Positions 36,671-49,011 of a DNA stretch of 64,000 nt are shown piece after piece. The stretch comes from Cristatella mucedo (lineage: Eukaryota > Bryozoa > Phylactolaemata > Cristatellidae). The DNA lies in contig WPIO01000169.1 of NCBI GenBank assembly GCA_009760855.2, positions 494,001 to 558,000 on the forward strand, written 5' to 3'. The translations under genes were made by a program, and so were the position numbers. Every line of letters begins with the position of its first letter. The stretch's first letter is position 1. Below the pieces are notes generated by a model. The model did no database searches, was not told the origin of the DNA, and saw nothing but the letters and a program-made list of their open reading frames with translations.

Positions 36671-37488
36671 AATCTTGATGGACTAAACTAACTGAGGCTG
36701 ATTAATACAGTTTAGGAATCAATTATGATTTAATGGTGACTTACGTAATGGGCTTAAGAGCTGCGGTACATGAATAGTGCATAGATCAACAATATAATCT
36801 GTTATAGGGCTATACAGAATTGTTAATACGTCCAAAATCGCTCCTCGCTTAAGAAATGAGACTTCTAAGAAAGATACATGAAAACGTACTTACTTGACAT
36901 TTTCTTTCTTATATATGTAGAACAATCGAAACTATATTGCGAGTAATTAAACATAATAGCATTAATTCTGTTCGTGAACCTGTCACCAATTTCCGTCCAC
37001 TAGTAGTGAAATAGTCATTTTAAAGTAATACGTTTATATAGAACCCTCAGATATCCGGATCCTTTCCATCAAATTGAAACATGCTCTTAAGTGTGCATGT
37101 ATTAAGTATACTATTTAAGGCTTTCTTATACCTAAGAATCTTGATAAGTACTTCCCTCCTTTCAAATATTGCTTCACTGACAAGGATGGCACATCACTTG
37201 AAGAAAACAGGAGCTTCTTACAGATAATCTTGATAAAGTTGCTTTATCAGCATTTGAGTCGAAGCGTTATTGGCTTAACTGCGGCAGGCACTCGAATGCC
37301 TATGGGCACTAGTAAAATTCATATAATCAAGCCAAGGCACAAGGTAAATAATTTTCTTTTACGGTTGAAATGACTTAAGCGAAAGCAGCGAATGATTTAA
37401 AAACTGCACGTATGTACTAATACCTTATACATGAAAAACCTGTTAAAATCGTCCAGAAAAAAATTAATAATATAGATATAGAACTAAG
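36671..37488. other. No gene recognised
   Basis: AT-rich sequence with short frames only. Confidence 0.4.
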
Positions 37489-37625
37489 TCTGAGCTGGTT
37501 TGATCAAGCGGTTAAGGTGCTCCCGACTACGGCCTTGCTAAGGTCGTGGGCTTGAGCCCCGAGGCATAGGTGAAGCCCCTGACCGGAGATTAAGTTCTCT
37601 TGGGATGCTGTACCATTGAATTATG
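37489..37625 (+). mobile_element. SINE-A
   Basis: The tRNA-like head GAGCTGGTTTGATCAAGCGG is followed by GTCGTGGGCTTGAGCCCCG. The tail has GGAGATTAAGTTCTCTTGGG and ends ACCATTGAATTATG. It lies in otherwise unassigned DNA. Confidence 0.88.
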
Positions 37626-39970
37626 TTAACATATTATAATCGACGCCAAATTCGGATATGAAGCTCGGCGACATTATCGTATTACATTTCAGCTTCCCGG
37701 TAATGAATATAAAAGTTCAGTATATCCCTGAAAAAGAGCTCGTTTAGGAACTGGGATAGAACTCGTAGTCAATCACTGCATTTTTTAAGGTGGGCATCAT
37801 CCATGTGGACTACAAAATACAATCTTTCCTTGCTATTTGCTAAGCAACTTATAAAAGCCTGCAGCAGCAGCTTAGATGTTTGTAATTTGAGTGGAGTTGC
37901 AAATCTCGCACATCTGTAAACACGATGTAATGCATTCACTAATTGCTAGAGTCTTTATAAACTGTCAACGCATGTGGCGAAATGCACCCGCAGGGAGTAA
38001 GTAATATTACGATACAATGTCATCCACAAATTTCTCTTCAATATTCATCGGGTCTGCGATTACATCGGTAAGAACTTTGCTCTAAACACCTGTGCTGTTA
38101 ATCTACTATGAATACAGCTGCTCGATATTCTATTTCTACTCTGAGCTCAATGATAATAGCAGTGGCACAACACGTACTGCATGTGTAAAGGCAGAGCAAT
38201 GGCTTACCATGACCCCTAACAATTTCAAAATATCCTCTTTTGAACACTGACCCTTTATTGCTTTAGCAGATTTCCTAACACGTGTTCTCTTTTTTTGAGT
38301 ACGTTGGGTGAGACAAGCAAACTTGAATGCTGATAAAATAGCACACACTTAAAGTGCAATACTTGTAATAGGCTGGGTCATACAGTATACGCTCCAGTTG
38401 ACTTTAGCTTCTAATTTCTTCTTATATGTATTTTTGTCATCTATCTTAGTAATATGCCTTAAATTGTGAAATTCTAGTAGGAGTTTATTAAAATTATTTA
38501 TTTTATTTTATTTTAATTATTTATTTTATAATAGGTCTTTAGCACCTCGATGTTGTTTGCATTGTTGTTCGCGCATCTTTCTGAACTTGGACGCTGCCAC
38601 TTGACACTACACGCCTCTAAAAAAATAGATACTACCACACAAGGCCGTAAAACGTTTCGTGGTTCCTAAAGATATGCCAAGCCGAAGATATGTTTTCAGG
38701 CATACAATGTACAAGGAAGTTGAAGGACTATGAGCTGCATATTTTTTAAAGAAATATGGGTATTAAGCACGGGTGCTTAAATTTTACCCAATATAAAGAG
38801 CATACATACATTTCTTAGATTTTCTGTAGCCGAACACGAATAATTACTTTTATTGTCACAACATCTGCTAACTATTCTGAGGCATGCTAGCTGCGAAGCT
38901 GCACTAAAAACTGGCAATAACCAAGTTAAATGAAAATTCAAGCAAACAGCTGATATTGTTCACGCCTAGGTTCGACTCGTGTTAGCTAAACCGCTGCTAG
39001 GTGTGGAAGTACTTTAAAAAACCATGCCAACAACAATGGTCTGTAGTCTCAAATACAGCACGGTTGTAAGATGATTTCTGCTTAAAATTCGATTGAAAAG
39101 TGTCATTTTTTTGAGAAACAAATTCGAAGTTCTCCTATCAATATTGTATGCATATAAGGTAACAAAGCGATCAGAATAGTCAACATGCAGATAGCTATTT
39201 ATTGATAGCTCTCCGTGTTAATGTAATAAGTTCATCCGGTTACATCTCAGGAAGGACCCTGCCAAATCAAAAGTAATCGTCCAGCTACAAGCCTCCCAAG
39301 CAGTGTCTTGTCATCCCTACAACTCCTAGAGTTCAGTGCTAAAAAATGCATGATGAAGTTCACACCGCTGTTAGGCCGTGCATTAAAACCCTAATTTCAT
39401 TTCAGTAAGCAAATATATGCAATATAAATGGTTCGGTTTTGTCGGAACTAAAAAACTCAGGGCTTTGTGGAGTCCTTTAAAGCTTGAACATAGGTTTGAG
39501 ACCAACCGTCTAATTTCTGTCTCATAAAGAGCTCATAATTCAGACGCTTCAATGAAGCCATTTGAAGTAATATGCCACTTTTCGTAAGCATTAACCCTAC
39601 TGATCTTGAAATAGCGACATTGAAATTGCAATCTTTTGCTGAGCTGCTTTCGCTTGTATTCGGGCTTTCTTCAAGTTACTTTTTGTGGATTCCTTAGATG
39701 AGATAATGCAACGGACGGTAGAACGCAATATGAATACCTGTAGCCACCGGACTTTACAAATGAAAAATTTGATTTCATCTGAATATAGACTTTTTTCACA
39801 GACAATTTGCGTGATTTCATTGCGAATGGAGACTAGGGGCACAAAATATATGAAATATATCTTTTCCCCTTCAAATAGAGGTCATATAGCGATGGGATTA
39901 TGTTGAGTTTGAGGAAATACCAGAAGTAGATGAGTTAAACGGGAGAGAAAGCTGAAAAAGATGTCAGATA
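37626..39970. other. No gene recognised
   Basis: About 2.3 kb of unassigned DNA with short frames on both strands and a T/A-rich low-complexity run at 38490-38530. A short block near 39385-39450 resembles the R2 middle segment. Confidence 0.4.
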
Positions 39971-40150
39971 AAAAAAAAATCCTAGCTGATTAAACAGCCT
40001 CTTTTTGTATAGCGACAGAAGAGACTTTACGGCTATCACCACCGCTTGCAGTGGCGATAAAGAATCGCCCACCGCAGGAATCGAACCCACGACCTCGTGA
40101 CCGAGGTCGTGAAAGCAACCGCCTTACCTAGTGTGCCACCACGGCTCACC
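39971..40150 (-). mobile_element. SINE-B, near full length
   Basis: In minus orientation it starts GGTGAGCCGTGGTGGCACAC, has the box A region GTAAGGCGGTTGC, the GACCTCGGTCACGAGGTCGT palindrome, an exact box B GGTTCGATTCC, the 9-bp hairpin, and ends CTGTTTAATCAGCTAGGATT followed by a T run. It is the clearest copy for defining the family. Confidence 0.92.
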
Positions 40151-40230
40151 AAGATAGCGATAGTATTGATGCAAGCGAATAAAATTATCGGCAGGAGAGT
40201 AAAGTAATCTGTTTATTAAATAAAATAAAT

Positions 40231-40388
40231 TCTAGCTGATTAAACATCATATTTTTGTATAGAGACTGAAGAGCCTTTACTGCTATCACCACACTGTGCA
40301 TTGGCGATAAAGGATCGCCCAGTGCAGCAATCGAACTCACAACCTCGGAAACAAGGTCGTAAAAGCAACCGCCTTAGCTGGAGTGGAA
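40231..40388 (-). mobile_element. SINE-B, second adjacent copy
   Basis: It has the same order of parts as the preceding copy: box B-like GAGTTCGATTGC, hairpin region, and the GTTTAATCAGCTAGAA end. It is more diverged. Both lie on the same strand 80 bases apart. Confidence 0.85.
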
Positions 40389-40589
40389 TATGTATAGGAA
40401 TCTGTCATCTGTAAATTAATCTATAAAGCCACTATCTTTGTCTGCATGCCTTCGAGAGTAAATCTAAGCTAATTTTATGTTTTTCAGAGAGGAATTTGAA
40501 AATAAGACACACATGGTAGAATGAGATAGCTGAGCTGTTGGCTGCAGATAAGTTTAGCTTCTAGGTTAAATACCAGTGGCAATTAGTTA

Positions 40590-40880
40590 TGAGGATACAC
40601 AGAATGAAGGAACCTAAAAATGAGTGACGAAACCTTGCAGTCAATCAGTTGGGTGACCAGGACCCAGTTCGATTTGGCGAGAAATGTTGTGATGCTGCAA
40701 CTGCGACGCTTACGACAGACAACCAAGATGGAGGGTTTTGCACCGGCTGTAAGTGCCTGATTGCATGTGCTGGTAGGTTTTTAAGCAGTAAGTTAAAAAA
40801 GTCAGTACGGGATGTCACAAATGCACGGTTTGTCTTAGATGTGGTATCTCTATCTAAGCAACCAGCCTTGTAGCACTGAG
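40590..40880 (-). mobile_element. L2-A LINE fragment, degraded
   Basis: In reverse it matches the L2-A C-terminal region from GTGACATCCCG to TTTAGGTTCCTTC. It is just upstream of R2 unit 3, as 34720-35085 is for unit 2. Confidence 0.75.
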
Positions 40881-40959
40881 ATAAATATGCTTTGAAGTAA
40901 AATTTAGTTATCAGATGGCTAGAAAAAAATCGTAACGTTATTTCTAGACGTGTGGTATG

Positions 40960-41960
40960 TGCTTTTAGGAATGTTTTAAAGTCTGACTATATTCAGGACA
41001 ATAATCAATCAGAATCTCGCTATTCAAAGAAAAGCCATAAACTTGGCTCAGAATATTGGTAATCGGACACAAGCGTTGACACCTTAAATAATCAATCAAG
41101 GCTTTAAGTTATCTCGAAAGATTGTAATAACATTTACGCTGGACCTCATATTTGATAGCCTAGAATATGCTTTGCAAGCTTATACTCAGTGGTGATGGTA
41201 GATTCAAGTTACTTAGTGAGTTATTTATATTTTAATTTCATTTACGTTACATTTTAATCTACATTTTACATTTACATTTATCTTTTATATTTTATTTAAA
41301 TTTGAGTAAGCACACTAACCAGAAATGAGACTCAAGAAAACATGCTGCTAAAGAGTACCACGTAAAAGCGGTATCATCAAATTTAAGTTGCATCATAAAA
41401 TAAACGGATGCAATTAAATTATGCTACTTAAAACTGAGTAGCAGAGCATAAGGACTAGGCTAAAAAAAGATCGCGTTCCAGAGCACTCCACCATCTAAAT
41501 TGTTTGGACGAATCGAATTTACTTTTCGCAGACATTCACGTAATTAATAAAAATCATGGTTCTTGTTCGTTCAGAAAGTGCAAATAAAAGCATGGGGGTT
41601 CACTGATTTAGCAGTACCATTTATAAAGAGCCCTAACGGCTCCCTTCACTGTTTGTAGTGTAAGACTCAGGATTGCTTAGAGTACGACTCAAACCCGCAA
41701 ATCGGGTCGTGAAAGTCAGTGAATTACGTCATGCACGTAGACCTAGGGCCGAAGCTCTTAAAGCTGGTCGCACCTAACTGCTTTAGGTACCCGATATTCA
41801 GATTCCAAAACTGTAAAGCTAAATATTTTCCAGCCATTTGTTGCAACGACAATTTGGAAAATAAGTTTTCGCTATTTGGTGGTTAAATCGTTCAAATACT
41901 TACAAAAATACTACGGTTTTCACTTGCAGGTACTAACTTATTCGCCGGACTATTCTTGAA
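40960..41960 (+). repeat. Composite repeat R2, unit 3
   Basis: Landmarks GTCTGACTATATTCAGG (40981), TTTAAGTTGCATCATAAAAT (41382), the reverse SINE-B (41615) and TTTTCACTTGCAGG (41912) follow the unit 2 order. The first three sit 5.81-5.83 kb after their unit 2 counterparts. An inserted T/A-rich run lies at 41225-41300. Confidence 0.65.
41615..41750 (-). mobile_element. SINE-B inside R2 unit 3, degraded
   Basis: In reverse, GGGTTTGAGTC in the box B position and a weak hairpin (CACTACAAACAGTG) remain. It is shared with the other R2 units. Confidence 0.6.
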
Positions 41961-41989
41961 AAAATGGCTTTAAAGCGGCTGGTCGAACG

Positions 41990-43560
41990 TATTGAAAAGA
42001 ATGAAATGTCAGATATATTTCAATAAAGTTTCAAGAGGCTGCAATCCACCGAAACCGGTCTCCACCATGTTAACAATAAAATTCTACGTGGAAACGATGA
42101 TGAGAATGCCACTGCCCTAGCTCTGCTAGATCTGTCGGCTGCCTTCGACGCCATTGATCACGATGTTCTACTTGAACGACTGAGAACAGCGGTCCGGCAG
42201 ACGAGGCAGTGGCTTGAATTGAATCAAACTTGTCTGATCGTGTTCAATCCATACCGTGTGGGGGTCTATTTTCACACACGAAATGGGTAACCTGTGTGAA
42301 AAAACCTGTGGAGTTCCTCAAGGGTCCGTACTCGGTCCCTTGCTGTCCTTCATTTTCCCTCAAACTCTGGGAAGAGTGATTAAGGTCTATGGAATAGGAT
42401 ATCACTTTTATGCTGACTCAGCTTTATTTGTCATTCTGACTATCGAACCTGCTGCAGCAACTGAGAAACCGAATGCACGCCATGCCAAAATTCGATCTTG
42501 GATGTCGGAAAACCTCTTGAAACTAAATGACGACAAAACCGAACTGCTGCTCATAGGACTCCATACGGGTTTGAAGCCTTTGCTCTTCTAATATGGGATG
42601 CTGTTGTTCGACCACCACAGCGTGCTATAAGTTTCATAATATAATTTATAAGTATATAATATAAATATAAGTATAATATAAGTATAATATAATATAAGTA
42701 TATATATATATAAGTATAATATAAGTATATAATATAAATTATAAGTTTGTCATTTTCGACAGCTTAATTAATCATAAAAGCTTCATTCAGAAGACTGCTT
42801 CTACAGCAAGCCCTCACGTCCAATCCCGATTAAAGATTCAGAGCTTTCTCCCACAATTGCTGGCAAGGAATGTAACTAGCTCGTTAGTTCTGCCACGGCT
42901 TGATTATTGTTATTCCCTTTTGACTGGGCTACTAAAGAAAGCAACTAGGCCACTGCAGCAAGATATGAATATGGCTGCAAGGCTAGTCATCAAGTCGCAG
43001 AGGTTTAAGTGCGTGTTTCCTACGTTAAAATAGCTAAGATGGATGCCGGTTGAGCAACGGATACAAAGCAGTTTTTACGCTGACCCACAAGACCCGCCAC
43101 GGCTTTGCTGCTTTGTACCTAGCTGAACTGCTGCACCAGTTTTAGCCTGTTCGCGCCCTCGGATTCTGTGTGGACAATAAATCAGCTGTTTCATTCCTCC
43201 GCATAAAGACAGAAGGCGACAGAAGCTTTAGCACCGCAGGTCCTAGACTGAGGAACAAGCTTCCACGATTCTTACGCAACGACAAAATACTCTCCTGCTG
43301 CTGACTATGGCTCATCCTTTTTAGCAGTCGTGAGCTGCTAATTCCATGCTACTCACTACCTAAACTGCTCTCCTAACTCTGCTTAGCTTACCACTCTCTT
43401 TTTCTTGCGTAAGTTGAAGCCTGTTGGCTACCGAATGCGTACCAAAAGCCGCTAGGCCTATGAGTGGGCTATATAAAACGCTCCCGTGAAATATTCATGT
43501 AGTCTTTATGGATTAGTGGAATTACAGACGGAGATACGTTCCATTACATTACCGGTCTAA
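41990..43560 (+). mobile_element. L2-B LINE, reverse transcriptase to 3' end
   Basis: It starts before the STETGLHHVNN motif and includes [37 protein letters not shown] and a damaged catalytic region (HFYADSALF instead of YADDTQ), then MSENLLKLNDDKTELLLIG. The frame ends at 42591. An AT-rich run (42635-42760) interrupts the following segment. From 42770 to 43260 the C-terminal domain is present in several frames, and the 3' region with GGCTACCGAATGCGTACC reaches 43560. It is pseudogenised by indels and the motif change. Confidence 0.9.
42635..42760. repeat. TATAAG/TATAATA low-complexity tract
   Basis: Imperfect repeats of AAGTATAATATA inside the L2-B copy. They probably expanded in place. 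Confidence 0.85.
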
Positions 43561-43836
43561 AAGAATGAACAGGAATTGCATCCAACGGCTAAATTTAAGA
43601 GACAATACCCAAAACGAAAGATTTGTGCGATACAATCAAACCTCTACCTAGTTGCATGCTACCAAAAAACGTACTATGTGACCTACCAGCTGGACTAATT
43701 TCAGGGGTCCTTGCCAGCTCGCAAGGAACGTATCTGTCTAAACTTGTCGTATCTGCAAGTGAGAATCACTGTTGACTAGCTAAACCCTTAAACTTTGGTC
43801 AGTTGAATACTTTCAGCCAAACCAGCGTATAACGTC
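43561..43836. other. No gene recognised
   Basis: Unassigned DNA between L2-B and the copia LTR. Confidence 0.35.
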
Positions 43837-44137
43837 TGTGAGACGCAGTGCTGCCATGAAGCCATTCACCAGTCAATCTTCAAGAAAATAACGGTAGTTT
43901 ATTAACGCAGCCGACAAACACGTGGACCATATTCAAATATGGAAACATGGACTAAGAACAAGTAAAAAACGGATGAAATATATAGTGGTCCTGAATAAAT
44001 ACTATTGGCTGAGGTACAGCCAATCAGCTTTAGTCTGCAGCTGCAAGAATAGCCAGTCTCCTAAGTCGATTACTGATACACTGAAAGTCGAGGTAAAATC
44101 ATTAGGTAAAATGGCTGCGAAGCGGATTCAGCCAACA
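43837..44137 (-). mobile_element. 3' LTR of the Ty1/copia element
   Basis: Read on the minus strand, a purine tract (AGCGAGGGGAGG, 44138-44149) directly precedes TGTTGG, the expected start of an LTR. A TATA-like CTATATATTTC and a polyadenylation-like AATAAA follow. A CTCACA end at 43837 would give TGT...ACA termini and a length of 301. The end point is the least certain part. No 5' LTR was found. Confidence 0.6.
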
Positions 44138-44855
44138 CCTCCCCTCGCTGAGCAGCCACTGCGAATCACGCAGATGGGCAAAGTCCAACAGCAGTTGCAC
44201 AAATCGCATGTTTGAGTTTCCCGGAGGTTTTGGTCAGGAAATCTGCTGAGTTTTCCTCAGACATATATTGATACCGTACCCTTGAAGTATATCTATAATG
44301 TAGCGAGTCTGATTGAGAGTTACAATTTTGCAGCCTCGGTCTTTGGTTATCTGGATGCCGAGAATCCAGCGAGGTTCTCCTAGATCCTCAATAGCAAACG
44401 CCTCAGAGTGTCGCTGCTTGACAAACGACAGATCTCTCTGAGGTAAAACCTCTGGTAGTTCTAGGTATATCTCTTCCTCAAGGTCACCATGGAGAAAAGC
44501 CATCTTGACGTCCATTTGATGGATTTATAAGTCCATCATAGCAGCAACTGAGAAGTCGGTTCTTAGAGAGTTGAACTTCATGACTAGTGCAAATATTTCT
44601 GCGAAGTCAAAGCAGTCTAATCATATTGCCCTTAGCAACATAACGAGCTAAATGGCAGTTTACTGACCCGTCTGCATTCAGCTTCACTTTGGAGACAAAT
44701 GTGCATCCGATGGCTTGCCTGCCCTCTGGTAGTTGGGTGGCCTCATGGAAATCATTCTCACGTAGGTAAGCAAGTTCGTCATCAATGCCAGCCGTCCACA
44801 GATGTGCTTCTGTGCTGCTCAGTTCATCGTGCAGGGTAACGGGCTTAAAATAAAA

Positions 44856-45660
44856 ATAAAAATATTAACAATAATAATTCACATGATAAAGCGCCCTCAG
44901 AAAACTTTAAATTTATCTAGGCGCTTTAAATTAGCTGCAAAGTGAAATGCAATGGAACGGTAAGTAAAATGATGCTTGAAAAACAAACAAAATGAATAAT
45001 ATGGTTAGGGGTGACATGCACAGGGTCAGCATGCGAATGTGGTTAGTGGCAGCATGCACAGTGTCAGCACGCATAAGCACATCAAGGACGAATCACAGGG
45101 ACCCGCTAAATGCTGTCCTAAATAAGTGTGTTTTTAGGTTCTTTTAAAATGAGGTCAGGTCGGGGGATATTCTGATGCAGGTCGGGAGGGAGTTCCAGGC
45201 TGTGGCAGCATACGAACTAAATGCACGGTCTCCAAAGGATTTAAGGTTTGTACGAGATATTTCCAGACTGTTGGATTCCGAAAAGCGGGTGGTACGATGC
45301 TTAGCCTGATGGGGTTGTATATCTGAAAGATAGGCAGGAGCCATGGAACGAAGGGAGATAAAAGTGAGCGACAAAACCTTTTAGTCAATCAGTTGCTTGA
45401 CTAGTAGCCAGTGCAGGTCGGCGAGAAGTGGAGTAATGTGGCAACTGGGATGCTCACGATAGACAAGCCTAGCTGCAGAGTTTTGCACCAGCTGCAACCG
45501 CCTGATCGCACATGCTGGTAGTCCAGTAAGCAGTGAGTTGCAGAAGTCGAGACGGGATGTCACGAATGTATGGACCAACTTAGATGTGGTATCTTTATCT
45601 AAACAAGCCCAAATTGTATCGATGCTATGAAGAAGAAAATAGGCGGATTCGACTGTAGAG
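44856..45660 (-). mobile_element. L2-A LINE in copia (second in minus direction)
   Basis: Minus frames 45381-45578 and 45144-45388 carry TFVTSRLDFCNSLLTGLPAC through YLSDIQPHQAKHRTTRF and AWNSLPTCIRISPDLTSF. The terminal hairpin is at 44893-44930 and an AT-rich tail at 44845-44890. It is 5'-truncated and adjoins the next copy within a few bases. Confidence 0.93.
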
Positions 45661-45663
45661 CTA

Positions 45664-46111
45664 AAAATAATGCACTTGATAAAGCGGCCTCAGAGAACTC
45701 AATCTCTTCCTAGGCCCATTACATTAGCTGTAAATAGAAATGCGACTGAATGGTAAGTAAATCATGCTTGATAAACGAAAAAAACGAATAACATGGTTAG
45801 GGGTGATACGCACACTGTCAGCATGCAAATGTGGTTAGTTGCAGCATGCACAGTGTCAGCACCCATAAGCACATTAAGCATAAATCACAGGGACCCTCTA
45901 AATGCTGTCCTAAATAGGTGTGTTTTAAGATTTTTTGAATTTGGTCGAGTCAGGGGATGCGATGAAGCAAGTCGGGAGGGAGTTCCAGGCTTTGGGAGCA
46001 TACGAACTAAATGTACGGTCTCCAAAGGATTTGAGGTTTGTACGAGGTATTAGTAGACTGTGGCATCCTGAAAAGCGTGTTCTACGATGCTTGGCCTGGT
46101 GGGAAGTCATC
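45664..46111 (-). mobile_element. L2-A LINE in copia (first in minus direction)
   Basis: It starts at the HQAKHRRTRF motif near 46111 and has a 61-codon minus frame (45925-46110) through NLKSFGDRTFSSYAPKAWNS. The terminal hairpin is at 45685-45720 with a short ATT tail at 45664-45672. The 5' truncation point joins copia linker coding sequence directly. Confidence 0.92.
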
Positions 46112-46600
46112 GCTGCAAGCGATCAGTGCCTCAGCTACTGACTCGTATTCATCGTCATACAGTCTAGCAGGCCGTCTAGCACGAGTTGACAGTTGACGAG
46201 GTGCACCATCTAAGTTGGAGGGAGCGTGTTGCTGCACAGGTTAAGGCGTAGATGCATATTCAGTCGAAGCTTGGACTTGTTGCACAGACTCAATTGGAGC
46301 TGTTTGTTCGAAGTGCTGCACAGCATCCTCCCCTGGCACTGTAACAATTCGTGAAAAGAATGTCATGGCTACTTGACATTCGCTGAGTTTCAGGGTCGTA
46401 CAACCGTTAGCTCTTAGGTCCAGAATCATGATTATATCCAAGAAATATACAGCGTCTTGACTTTGGGTCAAGTTTAGACCGTAGGTGTTCTGGGATCTGT
46501 CGGTATGCACAGCGAAAACACGGAAACGACACACGTCAGGCTTTGCACCACAAGCCTCATCGGGTCTTTTACAAGGTATCGCCTTGTGAATGCTATGATT

Positions 46601-47930
46601 CTATGGTTGGCTTTTGATTTTCATTCCGAGTTGCTATCCTCCTCATAAAATCATAGGCTTATGCATTCATCTAAATGAGATTTTCTAAACGCCTGAATGA
46701 GCTGCCTTCAAGTATGCTGGTTACTATAGCAAAAATCGGCTGTAATCGGGTATAGTGCTTAACGTAAAATTCCAACGCTTTCACAATCTTGATAGCGGTT
46801 AAAACGTGTGAGACGATTCTTGCATTTCCTAATTGGCAGTCCTTTCCCAAGAACTTGCAGCGTAATGGCTTCCTTGTCCTTTGATTAAGTAATCTTCAGA
46901 AGAGAAATTGCTAACTTTAACTAGCTTGCCTGATTTTTATCAGATATGTGGGGTGGATGCTTACATAATATGGAAATATCTTATTAATACGTTATATTTT
47001 CAGAAAAACTAGGGCTATCGCTTTCGTCATCATGGCCGTACTGATGATCAGCCTAGTAAGGTCTGCTGTAAGTTAGTCAGCTCAGGTGAACTGAACACGT
47101 TGACTACTGGCACTTGGATAAAATGCTTAGCTTGTAGTAGGCTAAGTGAGCTACAAAATCAAAGCTTTAACGCACCAAAAAACAAAAGCATTCAAGTTAG
47201 TTTTCTATGCAATTTAAATAGTTTTGTCGAGCCAAGCAGTAACTTAGTTTTGTATGACATCTTTATTTCAGAGTTTTGAGGAAACAACTGACCTGAGCCG
47301 AGAGCAGCTTGCTGAAATGAAGATGCTTTTAGAGATTAACTAACTCGAACACGAGATCAGCTGCACTCGCTGCAGCTCTTTTCTTTAAATTTTCGGGCTG
47401 GGATGTTAACTTGATTATTAATAAGGTTCCGCCACTTCTCACTTTTCTGAATACGATGTAAATGAGAAGAGGTTATGGAGAAATATTTGAAAGACGATCG
47501 CCAAGTTCGCTCCAAAGATTTTCGGTGCATCATTGAAGAACTAGTAGGCGATGATACGACTAGCCACCATCAATGAGTTACTGTGCTATCAATACAAATA
47601 AATTGTAGTTCAGATGACGCGGAATAATGCTTTTTCGGCATATCTAAATATCCAATGCTACATGTTTTGATTATACGAGGTAACAAATCTAGAGAAAAAC
47701 AACCCCAGTCAGAATCACTGTTTAGAAGATGGCCGTTTACGAAAATGTACTTGACTGCGATGGGCTCAGCATAGAGAACACATTTGAGTTACCTGTTAAT
47801 GCAAAGGTGTAGAACTTTTTTGCAGCTACTTTCATTATTGTTTTAGATAACAGCAACTTTACTACACACGGTGACGTCTTAATCACTCCTTTAGAGGATA
47901 CTATCACTAACATCTGGCTATTTAAATATA
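46601..47930. other. No gene recognised
   Basis: Upstream of the copia integrase piece no further copia motifs were seen. Short frames only. Confidence 0.4.
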
Positions 47931-47953
47931 CACTCACACACACATATAAGTAA

Positions 47954-48007
<54 letters not shown>

Positions 48008-48010
48008 CTT
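47931..48010. repeat. CA/TA dinucleotide microsatellite
   Basis: A (CA)n run passes into (TA)n. The minus frame across it (tyrosine/isoleucine run) is an artefact of the repeat. Confidence 0.95.
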
Positions 48011-49011
48011 ATACATATATAGATATATGAGTACATACGTATATCTATGTATATGTATAAGTTAATTTATTTACAAGCGTAGCCACCATGTTCACACATA
48101 ATTTTAGTCGAACTTGGTCATAACTGATTCGTCGTTGCATACAGTGGTCATCGCTTTTTTTGAATATTTGATAAGACTTTCACAACCGTTACATGTATTC
48201 CACCTCAACTGTGAATCACTAAGACTGTGTTTGAGTTAGTAAGTGTTTCCAACAAAGAATACGCGTGTGGTGTTATAATCCCTGGCTTCCTATGTCCTAT
48301 ACCTTTAGAGCCCTGAACAGGTATCCACAATTTCAGAGCCTATAGACTTACATGCGGGCGTTTAATCGCTCAACATACATCACCGGATCGCTTTCAGTTA
48401 TTATTTATATGCCGCCATTTGTTTAAGTCTTTCCCAGTTTTCAGGAGCTCAAGTTCCAATATCGTGAAATTTTGGATACTATATTATCCGACCCTCACTG
48501 GGTAGGTCGGATATTAATTGTTGATTTATCTAACTATTAGAGACATCTTCTAACCTCGAAAATCGAAGAATCTATGCTATAATCTGAGGTAAGTGTAGGA
48601 GCGAATTATGTGTGCTCAAATGCCAGCAAAGCATTCGAAGTGAGTATGGATGAGAACGTTTTTTGGTGTCACTTCAGGTTTAACCAATATTTGTATCGGG
48701 ACACCTAATTTGGGCGGAACTCAGCTCAATAACTTTCTAGAGCTCAGGAAATGACATTTCACGATTGAAACGTTACAAGGACTTAGCATACGCAGCAGCT
48801 ATCAGGCAATCAGTATTCGAGCCACTGTATGATGTGATCACTTGAACGTTTAAATCCAAGCATCCGGCTCGGTATTCACGAATATAGTCATTAGCTGTAA
48901 GACTAGCTTGAGATGACAGCTATGAGTGGTTAGGAATTATTATCGCATTGAATTACTCAATCGAAATGTCACAGGCGTCGTTTGCTGCTTAAGCTTCAAT
49001 ATCCGGTTCAA

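Larger units (their letters stand above)
43837..46600 (-). pseudogene. Ty1/copia retrotransposon remnant, interrupted by two L2-A copies
   Basis: Ty1/copia elements encode gag, protease, integrase, reverse transcriptase and RNase H in one polyprotein. On the minus strand, 46590-46200 encodes the integrase C-terminal region (KRPDEACGAKPDVCRFRVF, then after a frameshift LRSKLDPKSRRCIFLGY). A proline- and arginine-rich linker follows to about 46112. After the L2-A insertions, 44840-44234 encodes the start of reverse transcriptase: LPEGRQAIGCTFVSKVKLN, then MDVKMAFLHGDLEEEIYLE, then a deletion and DLGEPRWILGIQITKD. The catalytic YVDD region is deleted. ADFLTK, a piece of the RNase H C-terminus, lies at about 44215 just before the LTR. 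Confidence 0.88.

Noticed and set aside
47737-48036. Minus frame with a tyrosine/isoleucine/valine run.
   Set aside because: It is the translation of a CA/TA microsatellite.
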